A stretch of DNA of 21,058 nt from Peptoniphilaceae bacterium (GTDB lineage: Bacteria > Bacillota > Clostridia > Tissierellales > Peptoniphilaceae): positions 1 to 21,058 of the forward strand of contig CABJAE010000019.1 in NCBI GenBank assembly GCA_902363535.1, given 5' to 3'. A model generated the notes under the pieces. It made no database searches. It was not told the DNA's origin and saw nothing but the letters and a program-made list of their open reading frames with translations. The position numbers were made by a program, and so were the translations under genes. Position 1 is the first letter of the stretch, and every line of letters starts with the position of its first letter. Shown in pieces: positions 7,140-14,320 of the stretch.

Positions 7140-8255
7140 TTAGATAATGTCTGCAAATGCTTGAAGGGCCGTCTTGGCTTGTTCGAAGCTGACCATTTGT
7201 TGATCCACTTCGATCATGTTCATGGGAATGCCCGCAGCTTGCAGGTCTTTGCGGATAATCGGGAAGTCGAACTCGTCGGTATCGCTGAACTTGGTCAAGA
7301 GGTAAACGACGCCGTTTGCACCATGTTTTTTCACCTTGTCGGCGATAATGGAGCCTCTGAGTTTCTTTTCATCGAAGACGAAGGTGTTGCCTTCGATATT
7401 GGCAAATACTTCGGCCAGGGCGCGAACCGGCTTGCCGGTCTTTTCTTCGGCCATGGTTTCGTATTGTGTGGATTCGTGGAGCACGTTGTCGTCGACGATG
7501 CCGAAGCCGAATTCTTCAAAGATCTTTAAGATGTCTTCCGAGTTGGCGATGATGCCGGTGGTGACGATCTTCTTGCCTTTGAATTCTTCTTCGGGCATGG
7601 CGCGAAGTGCTTCGTTAATTTCTTTTACCTTTTCCAGGTGTTCGTCCTTGGCATAAACATAGGCACTGGCGAAGACGCGGTTACGCAACAGAGGCGTAAC
7701 GGTGTTTAAGTGCTTGGCGGCCAGTTCGTTGAATTCGAGCATGGCTTTTCTGTGTTCGTTGTAAAGAACGATGGCTTCTTCGATTTTTTCGTCGGCAATT
7801 TTTTCGCCGCCGATTTTTTCCAGCGCATCTTTGAAGTGCAGGAATTGTTTTTCGTTGAACTCGATGCCCGCTTCGATCTTACGGTTTTGGCCGTAGGGGA
7901 TGTAGAGCATGGGCACGTCGATGGCGCGTTTCCAGTTTTGGCTGAAGCCCTTTAAACCGTCGCTTAAGTTGGTAATGAGCATACCGGAAAGTTTGTCCAG
8001 CTTGCCTTCCAAGCCTAAGTCCATGGTACGCAGGATCACCGAGGCGTAGAATGCGGGGAAGTATTCCTTGCTTGGTCCGACTTCGCCTTCGGCGCCCCAA
8101 ATGGTAATGGGGACCATGCCTGCGGCGTGGATAATTTCTTCCGGAACGACGCCCGGAGCCGAAATACCGATGACTTTCTTACCTTCGTTTACATAGCGAT
8201 CGATCCCTTTCAGGGCATCAATTTCTAAGGATTGAATTAAATCTACCGCGCTCAT
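7140..8255 (-). CDS. hadC: 2-hydroxyacyl-CoA dehydratase beta subunit (HadC-like), without any cysteine
   Basis: 371 aa, the normal length for the small dehydratase subunit. The fold markers are clear: PEEIIHAAGMVPITIWGAEGE (about 38-58), YFPAFYASVI (65-74), GFSQNWK (103-109), NEHRKAM (166-172) and IEVDQQ (348-353). The odd point is that the whole protein has no cysteine. Positions where I recall cysteines in Clostridioides HadC are Ala71 (PAFYAS), Ser98 (NLSDGL), about Gly103 (LKGFSQNW) and Ser324 (KFSDTDEFDFP). In that enzyme the beta subunit holds a second [4Fe-4S] cluster; here it could not be ligated by cysteine. HadB keeps its cysteines, so the pair may work with one cluster. It starts two bases after hadB, with AAGGAGG inside the end of hadB, so translation is probably coupled. 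Confidence 0.9.
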   Translation of the reverse strand: MSAVDLIQSLEIDALKGIDRYVNEGKKVIGISAPGVVPEEIIHAAGMVPITIWGAEGEVGPSKEYFPAFYASVILRTMDLGLEGKLDKLSGMLITNLSDGLKGFSQNWKRAIDVPMLYIPYGQNRKIEAGIEFNEKQFLHFKDALEKIGGEKIADEKIEEAIVLYNEHRKAMLEFNELAAKHLNTVTPLLRNRVFASAYVYAKDEHLEKVKEINEALRAMPEEEFKGKKIVTTGIIANSEDILKIFEEFGFGIVDDNVLHESTQYETMAEEKTGKPVRALAEVFANIEGNTFVFDEKKLRGSIIADKVKKHGANGVVYLLTKFSDTDEFDFPIIRKDLQAAGIPMNMIEVDQQMVSFEQAKTALQAFADII

Positions 8256-8257
8256 CC

Positions 8258-9520
8258 TTATGCCTCCTTCGATTTCTTTTGCTTGTTCGCTTCCATAACT
8301 TCGATCAGGCCTTGGACACGGGTGTCGTATTGGGCCTCGGAGAAGTTTCTCGGGTCTGCTTGGTCACCGTCGAAGGTTGCCGTGGGAAGACCGGTCTTTT
8401 CTCTGAAGTCTCTTTCCATTTGATAGGAAATGGCACTCCATTGTTTGCAGGAGCGGTTGATGTGAACGAGCATGCCGTCGACATTGTTTTGTTCGGCGAG
8501 CTTCAGACGCATATCCAGGGAGCGTTCGTAGCTGATGGCGTTGGGGGTGCCGCAGTACGCTTGCATTAATTCTCTGGTGTTGTCATAGACATAACCGAAT
8601 GCATCGGCATAAACCGTACCGACGACGTTAACGCCGGCGCCTTGAAGGCCTTTGTAGGTGTGGCGCAGGTGCGGCCAGCAAGCGATGCCTTCGAAGATGA
8701 TGCGGTATTTTTCTTCGCCCTTGAAGCCGGAGACGCCTTCTTTGACTTTTTGGTCGAATTCTTCAGCCAAGCGTTCAAAAGCGATGGCGGATTCCAATTT
8801 ACCTCTTGCACAAACGGCAACGGCCATGTGGTTGAAAATGTCGAAACCGTTGAAGGGGGAGGGGGTGTACTTGGAATAGGCCGTCGCGTCGAGCCATCCT
8901 CTACCGGTTCTGTCGGAGATTTCCATAACTTCTTCGAATTTTTCTTGGTCCCATTTCTTGCCGGAAATTTCTTCCAGTTGTTTAATGGCAACGTCGAATT
9001 GGCCCTTTAAATAAGCGACGCGATCTTCGCCGGCTTCGTATTCGTTGTTGTAGGGTACGTCGATCATGATGAAGGGAATATCCAATTCTCTCGCCAGGTT
9101 TTCGTACCATTTGATCATGCAGTTGCAGATGTTGTTGCAGCAAGCGACGAAGTCGGGTTGCGGCATATTGAGCTCGGGAATGTCCGTTTCTTCGGTGTAG
9201 GCCATGGAGATTCTGGCGTAAGCACAGATATCGTTGGAATAGCCGTCATCTTCGGCGACATTACACATGCGTTCCCCGCCGCCTTTGGCTGCGACAGCCG
9301 CTGCGTGGTTTTCCGGATAAACGACCTTAATGTCTAAGGTTTCCAGAATTTCTTGAGGGAAGTTCGATGCACACCAACCTACCGGTTCACCGGCGGCCTT
9401 GGCTTCTGCCGCTTCCTTGTAGCCGTTGCCGGCGATCATGGCGATCATTTTTGCCGGCGGAACGTCTTTATACTGCTCTCTGATTTGCGCTTCTCTTTCT
9501 TTTAACGATTCTTTAGACAT
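8258..9520 (-). CDS. hadB: 2-hydroxyacyl-CoA dehydratase alpha subunit (HadB-like)
   Basis: 420 aa. It carries the catalytic [4Fe-4S] cluster of the radical dehydratase that removes water from (R)-2-hydroxyacyl-CoA through a ketyl radical. The likely ligands are Cys99 (DICAYAR), Cys132 in the cluster ACCNNICNCM (127-135) and Cys358 (RSCKQWSA); their spacing of 33 and 226 agrees closely with that in Clostridioides HadB. The C-terminal block ATFDGDQADPRNF (381-393) is typical. The frame is open for 22 codons further upstream into hadI, but MSKESLKER has a well-placed AAGGA/GGAG site, so I use 9520, 13 bases after the hadI stop. The family also includes HgdA and FldB, so leucine-, phenylalanine- or glutamate-derived substrates are possible; context favours a leucine-type acid. 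Confidence 0.93.
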   Translation of the reverse strand: MSKESLKEREAQIREQYKDVPPAKMIAMIAGNGYKEAAEAKAAGEPVGWCASNFPQEILETLDIKVVYPENHAAAVAAKGGGERMCNVAEDDGYSNDICAYARISMAYTEETDIPELNMPQPDFVACCNNICNCMIKWYENLARELDIPFIMIDVPYNNEYEAGEDRVAYLKGQFDVAIKQLEEISGKKWDQEKFEEVMEISDRTGRGWLDATAYSKYTPSPFNGFDIFNHMAVAVCARGKLESAIAFERLAEEFDQKVKEGVSGFKGEEKYRIIFEGIACWPHLRHTYKGLQGAGVNVVGTVYADAFGYVYDNTRELMQAYCGTPNAISYERSLDMRLKLAEQNNVDGMLVHINRSCKQWSAISYQMERDFREKTGLPTATFDGDQADPRNFSEAQYDTRVQGLIEVMEANKQKKSKEA

Positions 9521-9533
9521 ACTCCATCCTTCC

Positions 9534-10319
9534 TTATTTCTGTTGTTGACATGCTTCATAGGCGTAGAGGGCGGCGCCGAAAGCACCGGCCAGTTGAGAG
9601 TCCTCTGAAACTTTAATTTCGCAGTCCAATTCGTTTTCCAATGCGCGTACGATGCCGGGATTTCTCGATACGCCGCCGGTCATGACCACGGGTTGTTTTA
9701 AACCGACCCGTCGTGCCAAGCCTGCGACTTTCGTCGCCACGGAGGCGTGAATCCCGCGAACGATGTTGGGAATGGGATTGTCTTTTGACAGGGCGGAAAT
9801 GACTTCCGATTCCGCAAAAACCGTGCAGGTGGAACTGATCGACGCTTTGCCTGTGGCTTCGGCATCGAGCTTTCCTAAATCGTCGATGTGCACGTCTAAA
9901 ACCCGGGCCATGACTTCCAAGAAGCGGCCGGTTCCCGCGGCACATTTGTCGTTCATGAGGAAGTTTTGCAACATTCCGTCGCGAACGGCCAGGGCCTTAA
10001 TGTCTTGGCCGCCGATGTCCACAATGGTGCCTATGTCGCCGAACAGGAAGACGCCGCCTTTGGCGTGGCAAGACAACTCGCTCATGGTCTTGTCCGCGCC
10101 CTTAAAGGAATTGCGTCCGTACCCTGTGGCTACGATGTAGTCGATATCTTCTCTCCCGAGTTTTGTCTCGGCGACCACCTTGTCGATGACTTGTTGCGCC
10201 CCGGTGGTGCCTGCGCCTAAACTTACCACTTCTTTTGCCAAGACATCTTTTCCGTTCTTCAAAATAACCGCTTTTGAAGAGGTGGAGCCGATGTCGATGC
10301 CCATGGTTATAATATCCAC
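9534..10319 (-). CDS. hadI: 2-hydroxyacyl-CoA dehydratase activator (HadI/HgdC family ATPase)
   Basis: 261 aa, the size of HgdC. It is a homodimeric ASKHA-fold ATPase that injects one high-energy electron from ferredoxin or flavodoxin into the dehydratase at the cost of ATP. The N-terminal phosphate loop GIDIGSTSSKAV (7-18) and the second loop DIGGQDIKAL (101-110) are present. Cys126 (NDKCAAGTGRF) and Cys165 (SSTCTVFAESEV) are the two cysteines that together with the partner subunit hold the bridging [4Fe-4S] cluster; they match Cys127 and Cys166 of the Acidaminococcus protein. The start is GTG at 10319, preceded by AAGGATGGG; the ATG five codons later has no ribosome site. It lies between hadA and hadB with gaps of 39 and 13 bases. 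Confidence 0.95.
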   Translation of the reverse strand: MDIITMGIDIGSTSSKAVILKNGKDVLAKEVVSLGAGTTGAQQVIDKVVAETKLGREDIDYIVATGYGRNSFKGADKTMSELSCHAKGGVFLFGDIGTIVDIGGQDIKALAVRDGMLQNFLMNDKCAAGTGRFLEVMARVLDVHIDDLGKLDAEATGKASISSTCTVFAESEVISALSKDNPIPNIVRGIHASVATKVAGLARRVGLKQPVVMTGGVSRNPGIVRALENELDCEIKVSEDSQLAGAFGAALYAYEACQQQK

Positions 10320-10358
10320 TTTCCCATCCTTCTATTTTCTCAATGTCTTGCGATTAAC

Positions 10359-11600
10359 TTATTTGTCCCATTCGTAAGCAATTTTGCTGTCGATGAGCTC
10401 TTTGATCTTGGCGTCATCGTAACCCAGTTCTTTTAAGACTTCTACGGTGTGTTCGCCGATGAGGGGGCCTTTTTCGTAAGGGGTTTTACCCATTTCGTGG
10501 TAGCGAACCGGTTGGTTAACGAGAATGCGTTCGCCGCTGGGGTATTCCATCTTGCGGAAGCAGTCGTTGGCCCATGCTTGTTCGTCTTCCAGGAGTTCTT
10601 CCCAGTTCTTTGCCAATGCGAAGGGAATGTCCGCTTCAACTAAGATTTCGTTCCATTCGGCAATGGTCTTGGTTTCGAAGCGTGCCATAATGGCGTCGTA
10701 AAGTTTGGGTCCCAAGCCGTTTTCGATTAAGTGTTGTACGGGGAAGTACTTGTCTTTTTCTTCGCCTAAGAATTCCGTGAGGCCCAATGCCGTCATGAAG
10801 CGTTCGAAATAGGTATTGTAGTCGGGCATACAGGTTTGTACGAAACGACCTTCTTTACTCTTCCAGCAAGCCAGGAAGGGGTTCGGGGAGTTGCGAATGT
10901 CGATGGGGTATTTTTCGCCGTAGTCGGTGTATTGAGCAGCTTGAACCATCATACCCATGTTGAAGATGGCGGTTTCGAACAAGCTGGTTTCTACCTTTTC
11001 GCCCTTGCCCGTCATTTTTGCGTGATACAGAGCGGCCAGGATACCTGCTGCCAAGTTCATGCCGACATTGTGGTCGCCGACGCCGGGTACGACGTTCATG
11101 GGCACATCGGATTTTTGTCTCAATGTTTCCAAATAACCGCCGCGTGCGAAGAAAGAGGTGAAGTCGAAGCCGGGGAGGTCTTTGTCGGGACCGTATTCGC
11201 CGTAGCCGGTGCAGATACCGTAAACGAGCTTCGGATATTTTACCTTTAAGGTTTCGTAATCCAAGCCGGATTTAACCAAGGCTTTGGTACGCCAGTTGGT
11301 AATTAAGATATCGGCTTCGTCCAATAACTTGAAGAGGATTTCTTTCCCTTCTTCCGTACGGGTGTCAATGGAGAGGCAGCGTTTGTTGCCGTTTTCCAAT
11401 TCCCAGGTGGTGTTTTCATGCATATCTAAGGGTCTGCCTTCAGAAGGGGCAGTGTAGCGAAGGGGGTCGCCGTTTTTTTGTTCGATTTTAACGACGTCTG
11501 CGCCTAAGTCTGCTAAGAACCGACCGGTCGTTGCCGCTGCAATAAAGGTTGCCAGTTCAACAACCTTTACACCTTCTAAAAGTTTTCTGCTTTCTGTCAT
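10359..11600 (-). CDS. hadA: Type III (CaiB/BaiF) 2-hydroxyacid CoA-transferase (HadA-like)
   Basis: 413 aa, typical of the family III CoA-transferases. The N-terminal GVKVVELATFIAAATTGRFL block and DLGADVVKIE (31-40) are diagnostic. Asp146 in DLPGFDFTSFFARGG is the aspartate that forms the acyl-anhydride and thioester intermediates. VPGVGDHNVGMNLAAGILAALYHA follows. It would move CoA from the product acyl-CoA (or enoyl-CoA) to the incoming 2-hydroxyacid, as HadA or FldA do, so no ATP is needed per turn. It is first of the had structural genes, 79 bases after the GntR gene. I see no convincing promoter in that gap, so it may be transcribed from the gntR promoter. The start follows AAAGGAAGGA. 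The exact acid is inferred. Confidence 0.93.
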   Translation of the reverse strand: MTESRKLLEGVKVVELATFIAAATTGRFLADLGADVVKIEQKNGDPLRYTAPSEGRPLDMHENTTWELENGNKRCLSIDTRTEEGKEILFKLLDEADILITNWRTKALVKSGLDYETLKVKYPKLVYGICTGYGEYGPDKDLPGFDFTSFFARGGYLETLRQKSDVPMNVVPGVGDHNVGMNLAAGILAALYHAKMTGKGEKVETSLFETAIFNMGMMVQAAQYTDYGEKYPIDIRNSPNPFLACWKSKEGRFVQTCMPDYNTYFERFMTALGLTEFLGEEKDKYFPVQHLIENGLGPKLYDAIMARFETKTIAEWNEILVEADIPFALAKNWEELLEDEQAWANDCFRKMEYPSGERILVNQPVRYHEMGKTPYEKGPLIGEHTVEVLKELGYDDAKIKELIDSKIAYEWDK

Positions 11601-11617
11601 CTGATCCTTCCTTTCAA

Positions 11618-11629
11618 GTCCTTCGGGAC
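11618..11629 (-). promoter_or_regulatory. Small hairpin just upstream of the hadA ribosome binding site
   Basis: On the minus strand GTCC-CGAA-GGAC lies a few bases before AAAGGAAGGA. It is short but similar in place to the hairpins before brnQ, ldhA and acdB. The function is unknown. Confidence 0.3.
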
Positions 11630-11679
11630 AAACATCCCCATAACCTTGACAAAACTACTACTTAACAATCTTAACGATC

Positions 11680-12351
11680 CTAAACTTCTTCAAAGTAACT
11701 TGAAAACTTCGGATCGCTGAGAACCAATTCGTGGACCGTGTTTATGTGCAGGTCCGTGGCATCCAGCGCATCGTTTAAATCCCGCGCTTCGATGGCCTTT
11801 AAAATGCGCTCGTGTTGATCCACCAAGATGGACAAAGACACGCCGCTATCTACGTAAATATTGCGCCAACGGGCAATATGAAGAAGGTGATCGTCCAGCA
11901 AATGCAGCACATCTTGCGAGTCGTTGGCTGCCAAAATATAGTTGTGAAATTCTTCGTCCAGGAGGCGGAAACGCTCGACGTATTTTGTTTCATTACAAAA
12001 TTTCCGCTGTTCCTCTAAATTTGCCTCCATTTTCCCGTAGATGTTTGACTTATCTATGGGACATTTCATAAATCCGCGCAGCACTTCCTTTTCCACTGCC
12101 GCCCGTATAAACAGGGCTTTGCGTATGTAAACCGGATTGACCAGGCTTACGTAGGTGCCGCGTTGCGGGTAGACGACTAAAAATTTTAATTGTACCAGGC
12201 GCGCAAATGCGCTTCGAACCACCGACCGCGACACATCGAATCTGCGGCTGATAGCGTTTTCGCTAATACCCATACCCGGATAGAGCGTCAAGTCGATGAT
12301 CTGGTCCAGAAGTGCCTGATACAGGGTATCCGAGTTGGTCCTGCTTTCCAT
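11680..12351 (-). CDS. GntR-family transcriptional regulator, FCD subfamily
   Basis: 223 aa. The N-terminal winged helix-turn-helix (about 9-70) shows LYPGMGISENAISRRFDVSRS and ends with the wing RGTYVSL. The C-terminal FCD domain (about 76-215) keeps the metal or ligand site Asp132-x3-His136 (LDEEFHNYIL), His180 (DQHERIL) and His202 (DLHINTVH). Such proteins usually bind a carboxylic acid and act as repressors released by it. A pathway 2-oxo or 2-hydroxy acid is a plausible ligand, but this is inference. It precedes hadA in the same direction and is divergent from an acyl-CoA ligase. A palindrome over its own promoter and related palindromes at two other promoters suggest autoregulation and control of the cluster. 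AAGAAGGAG precedes the ATG. Its codons favour CGC over CGT, unlike the had genes. Confidence 0.9.
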   Translation of the reverse strand: MESRTNSDTLYQALLDQIIDLTLYPGMGISENAISRRFDVSRSVVRSAFARLVQLKFLVVYPQRGTYVSLVNPVYIRKALFIRAAVEKEVLRGFMKCPIDKSNIYGKMEANLEEQRKFCNETKYVERFRLLDEEFHNYILAANDSQDVLHLLDDHLLHIARWRNIYVDSGVSLSILVDQHERILKAIEARDLNDALDATDLHINTVHELVLSDPKFSSYFEEV

Positions 12352-12364
12352 ATACGTCTCCTTC

Positions 12365-12382
12365 TTGTCTACTAGTCTACTA
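12365..12382. promoter_or_regulatory. Operator-like site at the gntR promoter
   Basis: TTGTCTAC-TA-GTCTACTA matches the TTGTATAC-NN-GTATACAA pattern at 13 of 16 arm positions. It also reads as a tandem GTCTACTA repeat. It overlaps the predicted -10 and ends 14 bases before the start codon, a position suited to autorepression. Confidence 0.55.
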
Positions 12383-12402
12383 TGTCATAAAAACAATTGC
12401 AA
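12374..12402 (-). promoter_or_regulatory. Predicted gntR(-had) promoter
   Basis: On the minus strand TTGCAA (12397-12402) and TAGACT (12374-12379) are 17 bases apart, each with 4 of 6 consensus bases. The -10 lies in the operator in the same register as in the acdB and ligase promoters. It may drive gntR and the downstream had genes. Confidence 0.45.
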
Positions 12403-12411
12403 GTTGTTTTT
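12389..12411. repeat. AT-rich inverted repeat upstream of gntR
   Basis: AAAAACAA (12389-12396) and TTGTTTTT (12404-12411) form a perfect 8-bp repeat around a 7-base centre. It overlaps the gntR -35. It may be a second regulator site or simply AT-rich sequence. Confidence 0.35.
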
Positions 12412-12620
12412 AGAATGCACAATAATTCGATTCCTATATTCGAATCTATTTTAGCATACTTCGCAAAGGCGGTGGTTAAGCTGTTTTCCTTTCCCGCATT
12501 TTCCCGAACAGAGTCCGAAAACGGCGGGCAATTTTTGAAATAGTTTTCCCGTTCAAACGGCAAAAAATTCATTCCAAAGGATTTTTCTCGGCATTTATCT
12601 GCTTTTTTCGATTTTTTCTC

Positions 12621-12662
12621 TTGATAAAAATTTCATTTGTAGTAAAGTAGTTCTTGTATACT
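12621..12662 (+). promoter_or_regulatory. Candidate promoter(s) of the acyl-CoA ligase
   Basis: TTGATA (12621-12626) with TAAAGT (12643-12648) at 16 bases is one option, with the operator lying over the start site. TATACT (12657-12662) inside the operator is the other; it has a good -10 but no good -35. The sequence alone does not decide between them. Confidence 0.4.
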
Positions 12663-12671
12663 AGTATCCAT
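12654..12671. promoter_or_regulatory. Operator-like site at the ligase promoter
   Basis: TTGTATAC-TA-GTATCCAT matches the perfect palindrome at 3274-3291 at 14 of 16 arm positions. It lies 56 bases before the ligase start codon. Confidence 0.6.
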
Positions 12672-12727
12672 AGCCCGCGAGGCATATAAAGATAACGCTT
12701 TCTGTTGCGAAAACGTAGGAGGTCGCC

Positions 12728-14239
12728 ATGGACTATAACAAGACCCTCGGGTACATGCCCTTTTTATGGAATGACATGCATCCCGATCGCGTCGCCATTA
12801 TACATAAGGAGAAGGAGTACACGTACAGGGATTTACACGACATCTCCCTGTCTTTTGCCGCGTACTTCGCCACCTCGGGCGTGAAGCGCGGCGATCACGT
12901 GCTTATTATGGGCAAGAATTCGGCGGACTGGATCTTCACTTTTTTCGGTTTGCAAATGCTCGGTGCCGTTGCCGTGCCGGTGAACCCTTCCTTTACGACC
13001 TCCGAAATCGCACAAATTATGGACATCGTCGGCGCCGATACCGTGGTAACCAACGGCCAACAGGATTACGCCCAACACATTCGCGATCTCTACAAGGTCA
13101 ACAAGAATTTCCACGTTCTCTACGGAAGCGAAGGCCACCGCTTCTCCCACCTATTGAGTCTGGAACTTGCCGACGATCCCACGGAGGTGGCCTGTATTCT
13201 TCTCACCTCCGGTACCACCGGCGTGCCCAAGGGAGTGCAGCTCACCCACAGAAATCTCATCTCCAATGCCGACACCATGGTGAAGGTCGTCGGTTGGGAC
13301 GAAACGGACCGCTTCTTGCTCTGCGTGCCCATGTTCCACTGCTTCGGCCTCACGGCCACGGCTTTGACCGCCTTTATGTGCGGAGGCACCGCGGTGATCT
13401 TGGACAATGTGAAGTCCTTCAATCAATTGGCCGCCATCGGCCGCTACAAGATCACGGTCTTTAACGGCGTGCCCACCCTCTTCATCGTCGACATGCGCCA
13501 CAACAATCTGGAAGACTACGATCTCTCTTCCTTAAAGAGCGGCATTATCGCCGGTGCGCCTTTGACGCCCCGGGAATATGAAATCATTAAATCGGCCTTC
13601 GGCTTTGAGCATTTGATTCAGTCCTACGGCCAAACGGAAACCTCCCCGGCGGTGACCCTGGTGCGCCCGGGCGAAAGCGAAGCCATTGCTTCCACCAGCG
13701 TCGGCACCCCCATCGACGGCGTGGAAGTGGCCATTGTGGACAACAATCGCAAGGAGCTTCCGCCGAATTATCCCGGCAATATTTTCGTTCGCGGCATCAA
13801 TGTTATGACAGGCTACATTAACGGCAAGCACCGCTACACGGAAAAGGACTGGCTCTGCACCGGCGACGTGGGCTACAAGGACGAAGAGGGCCGCCTGTAT
13901 ATCTCCGGCCGGACCAAAGACATTATTATTCGCGGCGGCGAAAATATTTCCGCCATCGAAATCGAAAATGTGGTCAAGGAATTGGACTTCATCGACCAGG
14001 CCCGCGTGCTGTCGACGAAGGATGAATTTATGGGCGAAGAGGCCTGCCTCCACGTGTCATTCTTGGAAGACATGGACGAAGAAAAGGCCAAGGACATGAT
14101 TCGCAACTACATTCACCACAAGCTGGTGAAGTACAAAGTGCCCAAGTACATTATGGTTCACGACGCCCTGCCGGCGAACGGCACGGGAAAAATCGACGAC
14201 AAAGCCCTCATGGCTTTTATGAAAGACCATCTGAAATAG
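12728..14239 (+). CDS. Acyl-CoA ligase / synthetase (AMP-forming, ANL superfamily)
   Basis: 503 aa, full length for the family. The phosphate loop TSGTTGVPKG (160-169), the SYGQTETSP motif (about 310-318), the GDVGYKDEEGRLYISGRTKD hinge block and the C-terminal lysine Lys488 in NGTGKIDDK are all present. It would convert a carboxylic acid, ATP and CoA into acyl-CoA, AMP and pyrophosphate. Next to a CoA-transferase-driven cycle its likely job is to prime the acyl-CoA pool, as proposed for the ligase in the Clostridium sporogenes fld cluster; this is inference. It is divergent from gntR and has its own operator-like site. AGGAGG lies six bases before the ATG. Codons favour C at third positions (CGC, GGC, GCC), in contrast to the had genes. 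A terminator follows. The substrate is not readable from sequence. Confidence 0.9.
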   Translation: MDYNKTLGYMPFLWNDMHPDRVAIIHKEKEYTYRDLHDISLSFAAYFATSGVKRGDHVLIMGKNSADWIFTFFGLQMLGAVAVPVNPSFTTSEIAQIMDIVGADTVVTNGQQDYAQHIRDLYKVNKNFHVLYGSEGHRFSHLLSLELADDPTEVACILLTSGTTGVPKGVQLTHRNLISNADTMVKVVGWDETDRFLLCVPMFHCFGLTATALTAFMCGGTAVILDNVKSFNQLAAIGRYKITVFNGVPTLFIVDMRHNNLEDYDLSSLKSGIIAGAPLTPREYEIIKSAFGFEHLIQSYGQTETSPAVTLVRPGESEAIASTSVGTPIDGVEVAIVDNNRKELPPNYPGNIFVRGINVMTGYINGKHRYTEKDWLCTGDVGYKDEEGRLYISGRTKDIIIRGGENISAIEIENVVKELDFIDQARVLSTKDEFMGEEACLHVSFLEDMDEEKAKDMIRNYIHHKLVKYKVPKYIMVHDALPANGTGKIDDKALMAFMKDHLK

Positions 14240-14243
14240 GACG

Positions 14244-14267
14244 AGGCCGCTTCGGCGGTCTTTTTTT
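14244..14267 (+). terminator. Terminator of the acyl-CoA ligase gene
   Basis: AGGCCGC-TTCG-GCGGTCT (with a G-U pair) is followed by a run of T to 14267, starting five bases past the ligase stop codon. Confidence 0.85.
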
Positions 14268-14296
14268 ATTGCGCAAATGGACGGGTTTTCGCCCAC

Positions 14297-14320
14297 AAAA
14301 AAAGGACGGTTTCCCGTCCT
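14297..14320 (-). terminator. Terminator of the Pct-like CoA-transferase gene
   Basis: On the minus strand AGGACGG-GAAA-CCGTCCT is followed by seven T (14303 down to 14297). The stem touches the stop codon. With the facing ligase terminator it separates two convergent genes. Confidence 0.88.

Larger units (their letters stand above)
12352..12727. promoter_or_regulatory. Divergent control region between gntR and the acyl-CoA ligase
   Basis: 376 bases without a supported gene. Both ends hold an operator-like palindrome and promoter, described separately. The middle is AT-rich with short T-runs and a 5-bp repeat CCGTT-CA-AACGG near 12549. A 66-codon minus-strand frame at 12372-12572 has no family resemblance and overlaps the gntR promoter, so I do not call it a gene. 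Confidence 0.7.

Noticed and set aside
9521..9586. N-terminal extension of hadB overlapping hadI
   Set aside because: The ATG at 9520 has a proper ribosome site; the extension reads through the end of hadI in another frame.
12372..12572. 66-codon minus-strand open frame between gntR and the ligase
   Set aside because: It overlaps the gntR promoter and operator, has no clear ribosome site and resembles no known family.
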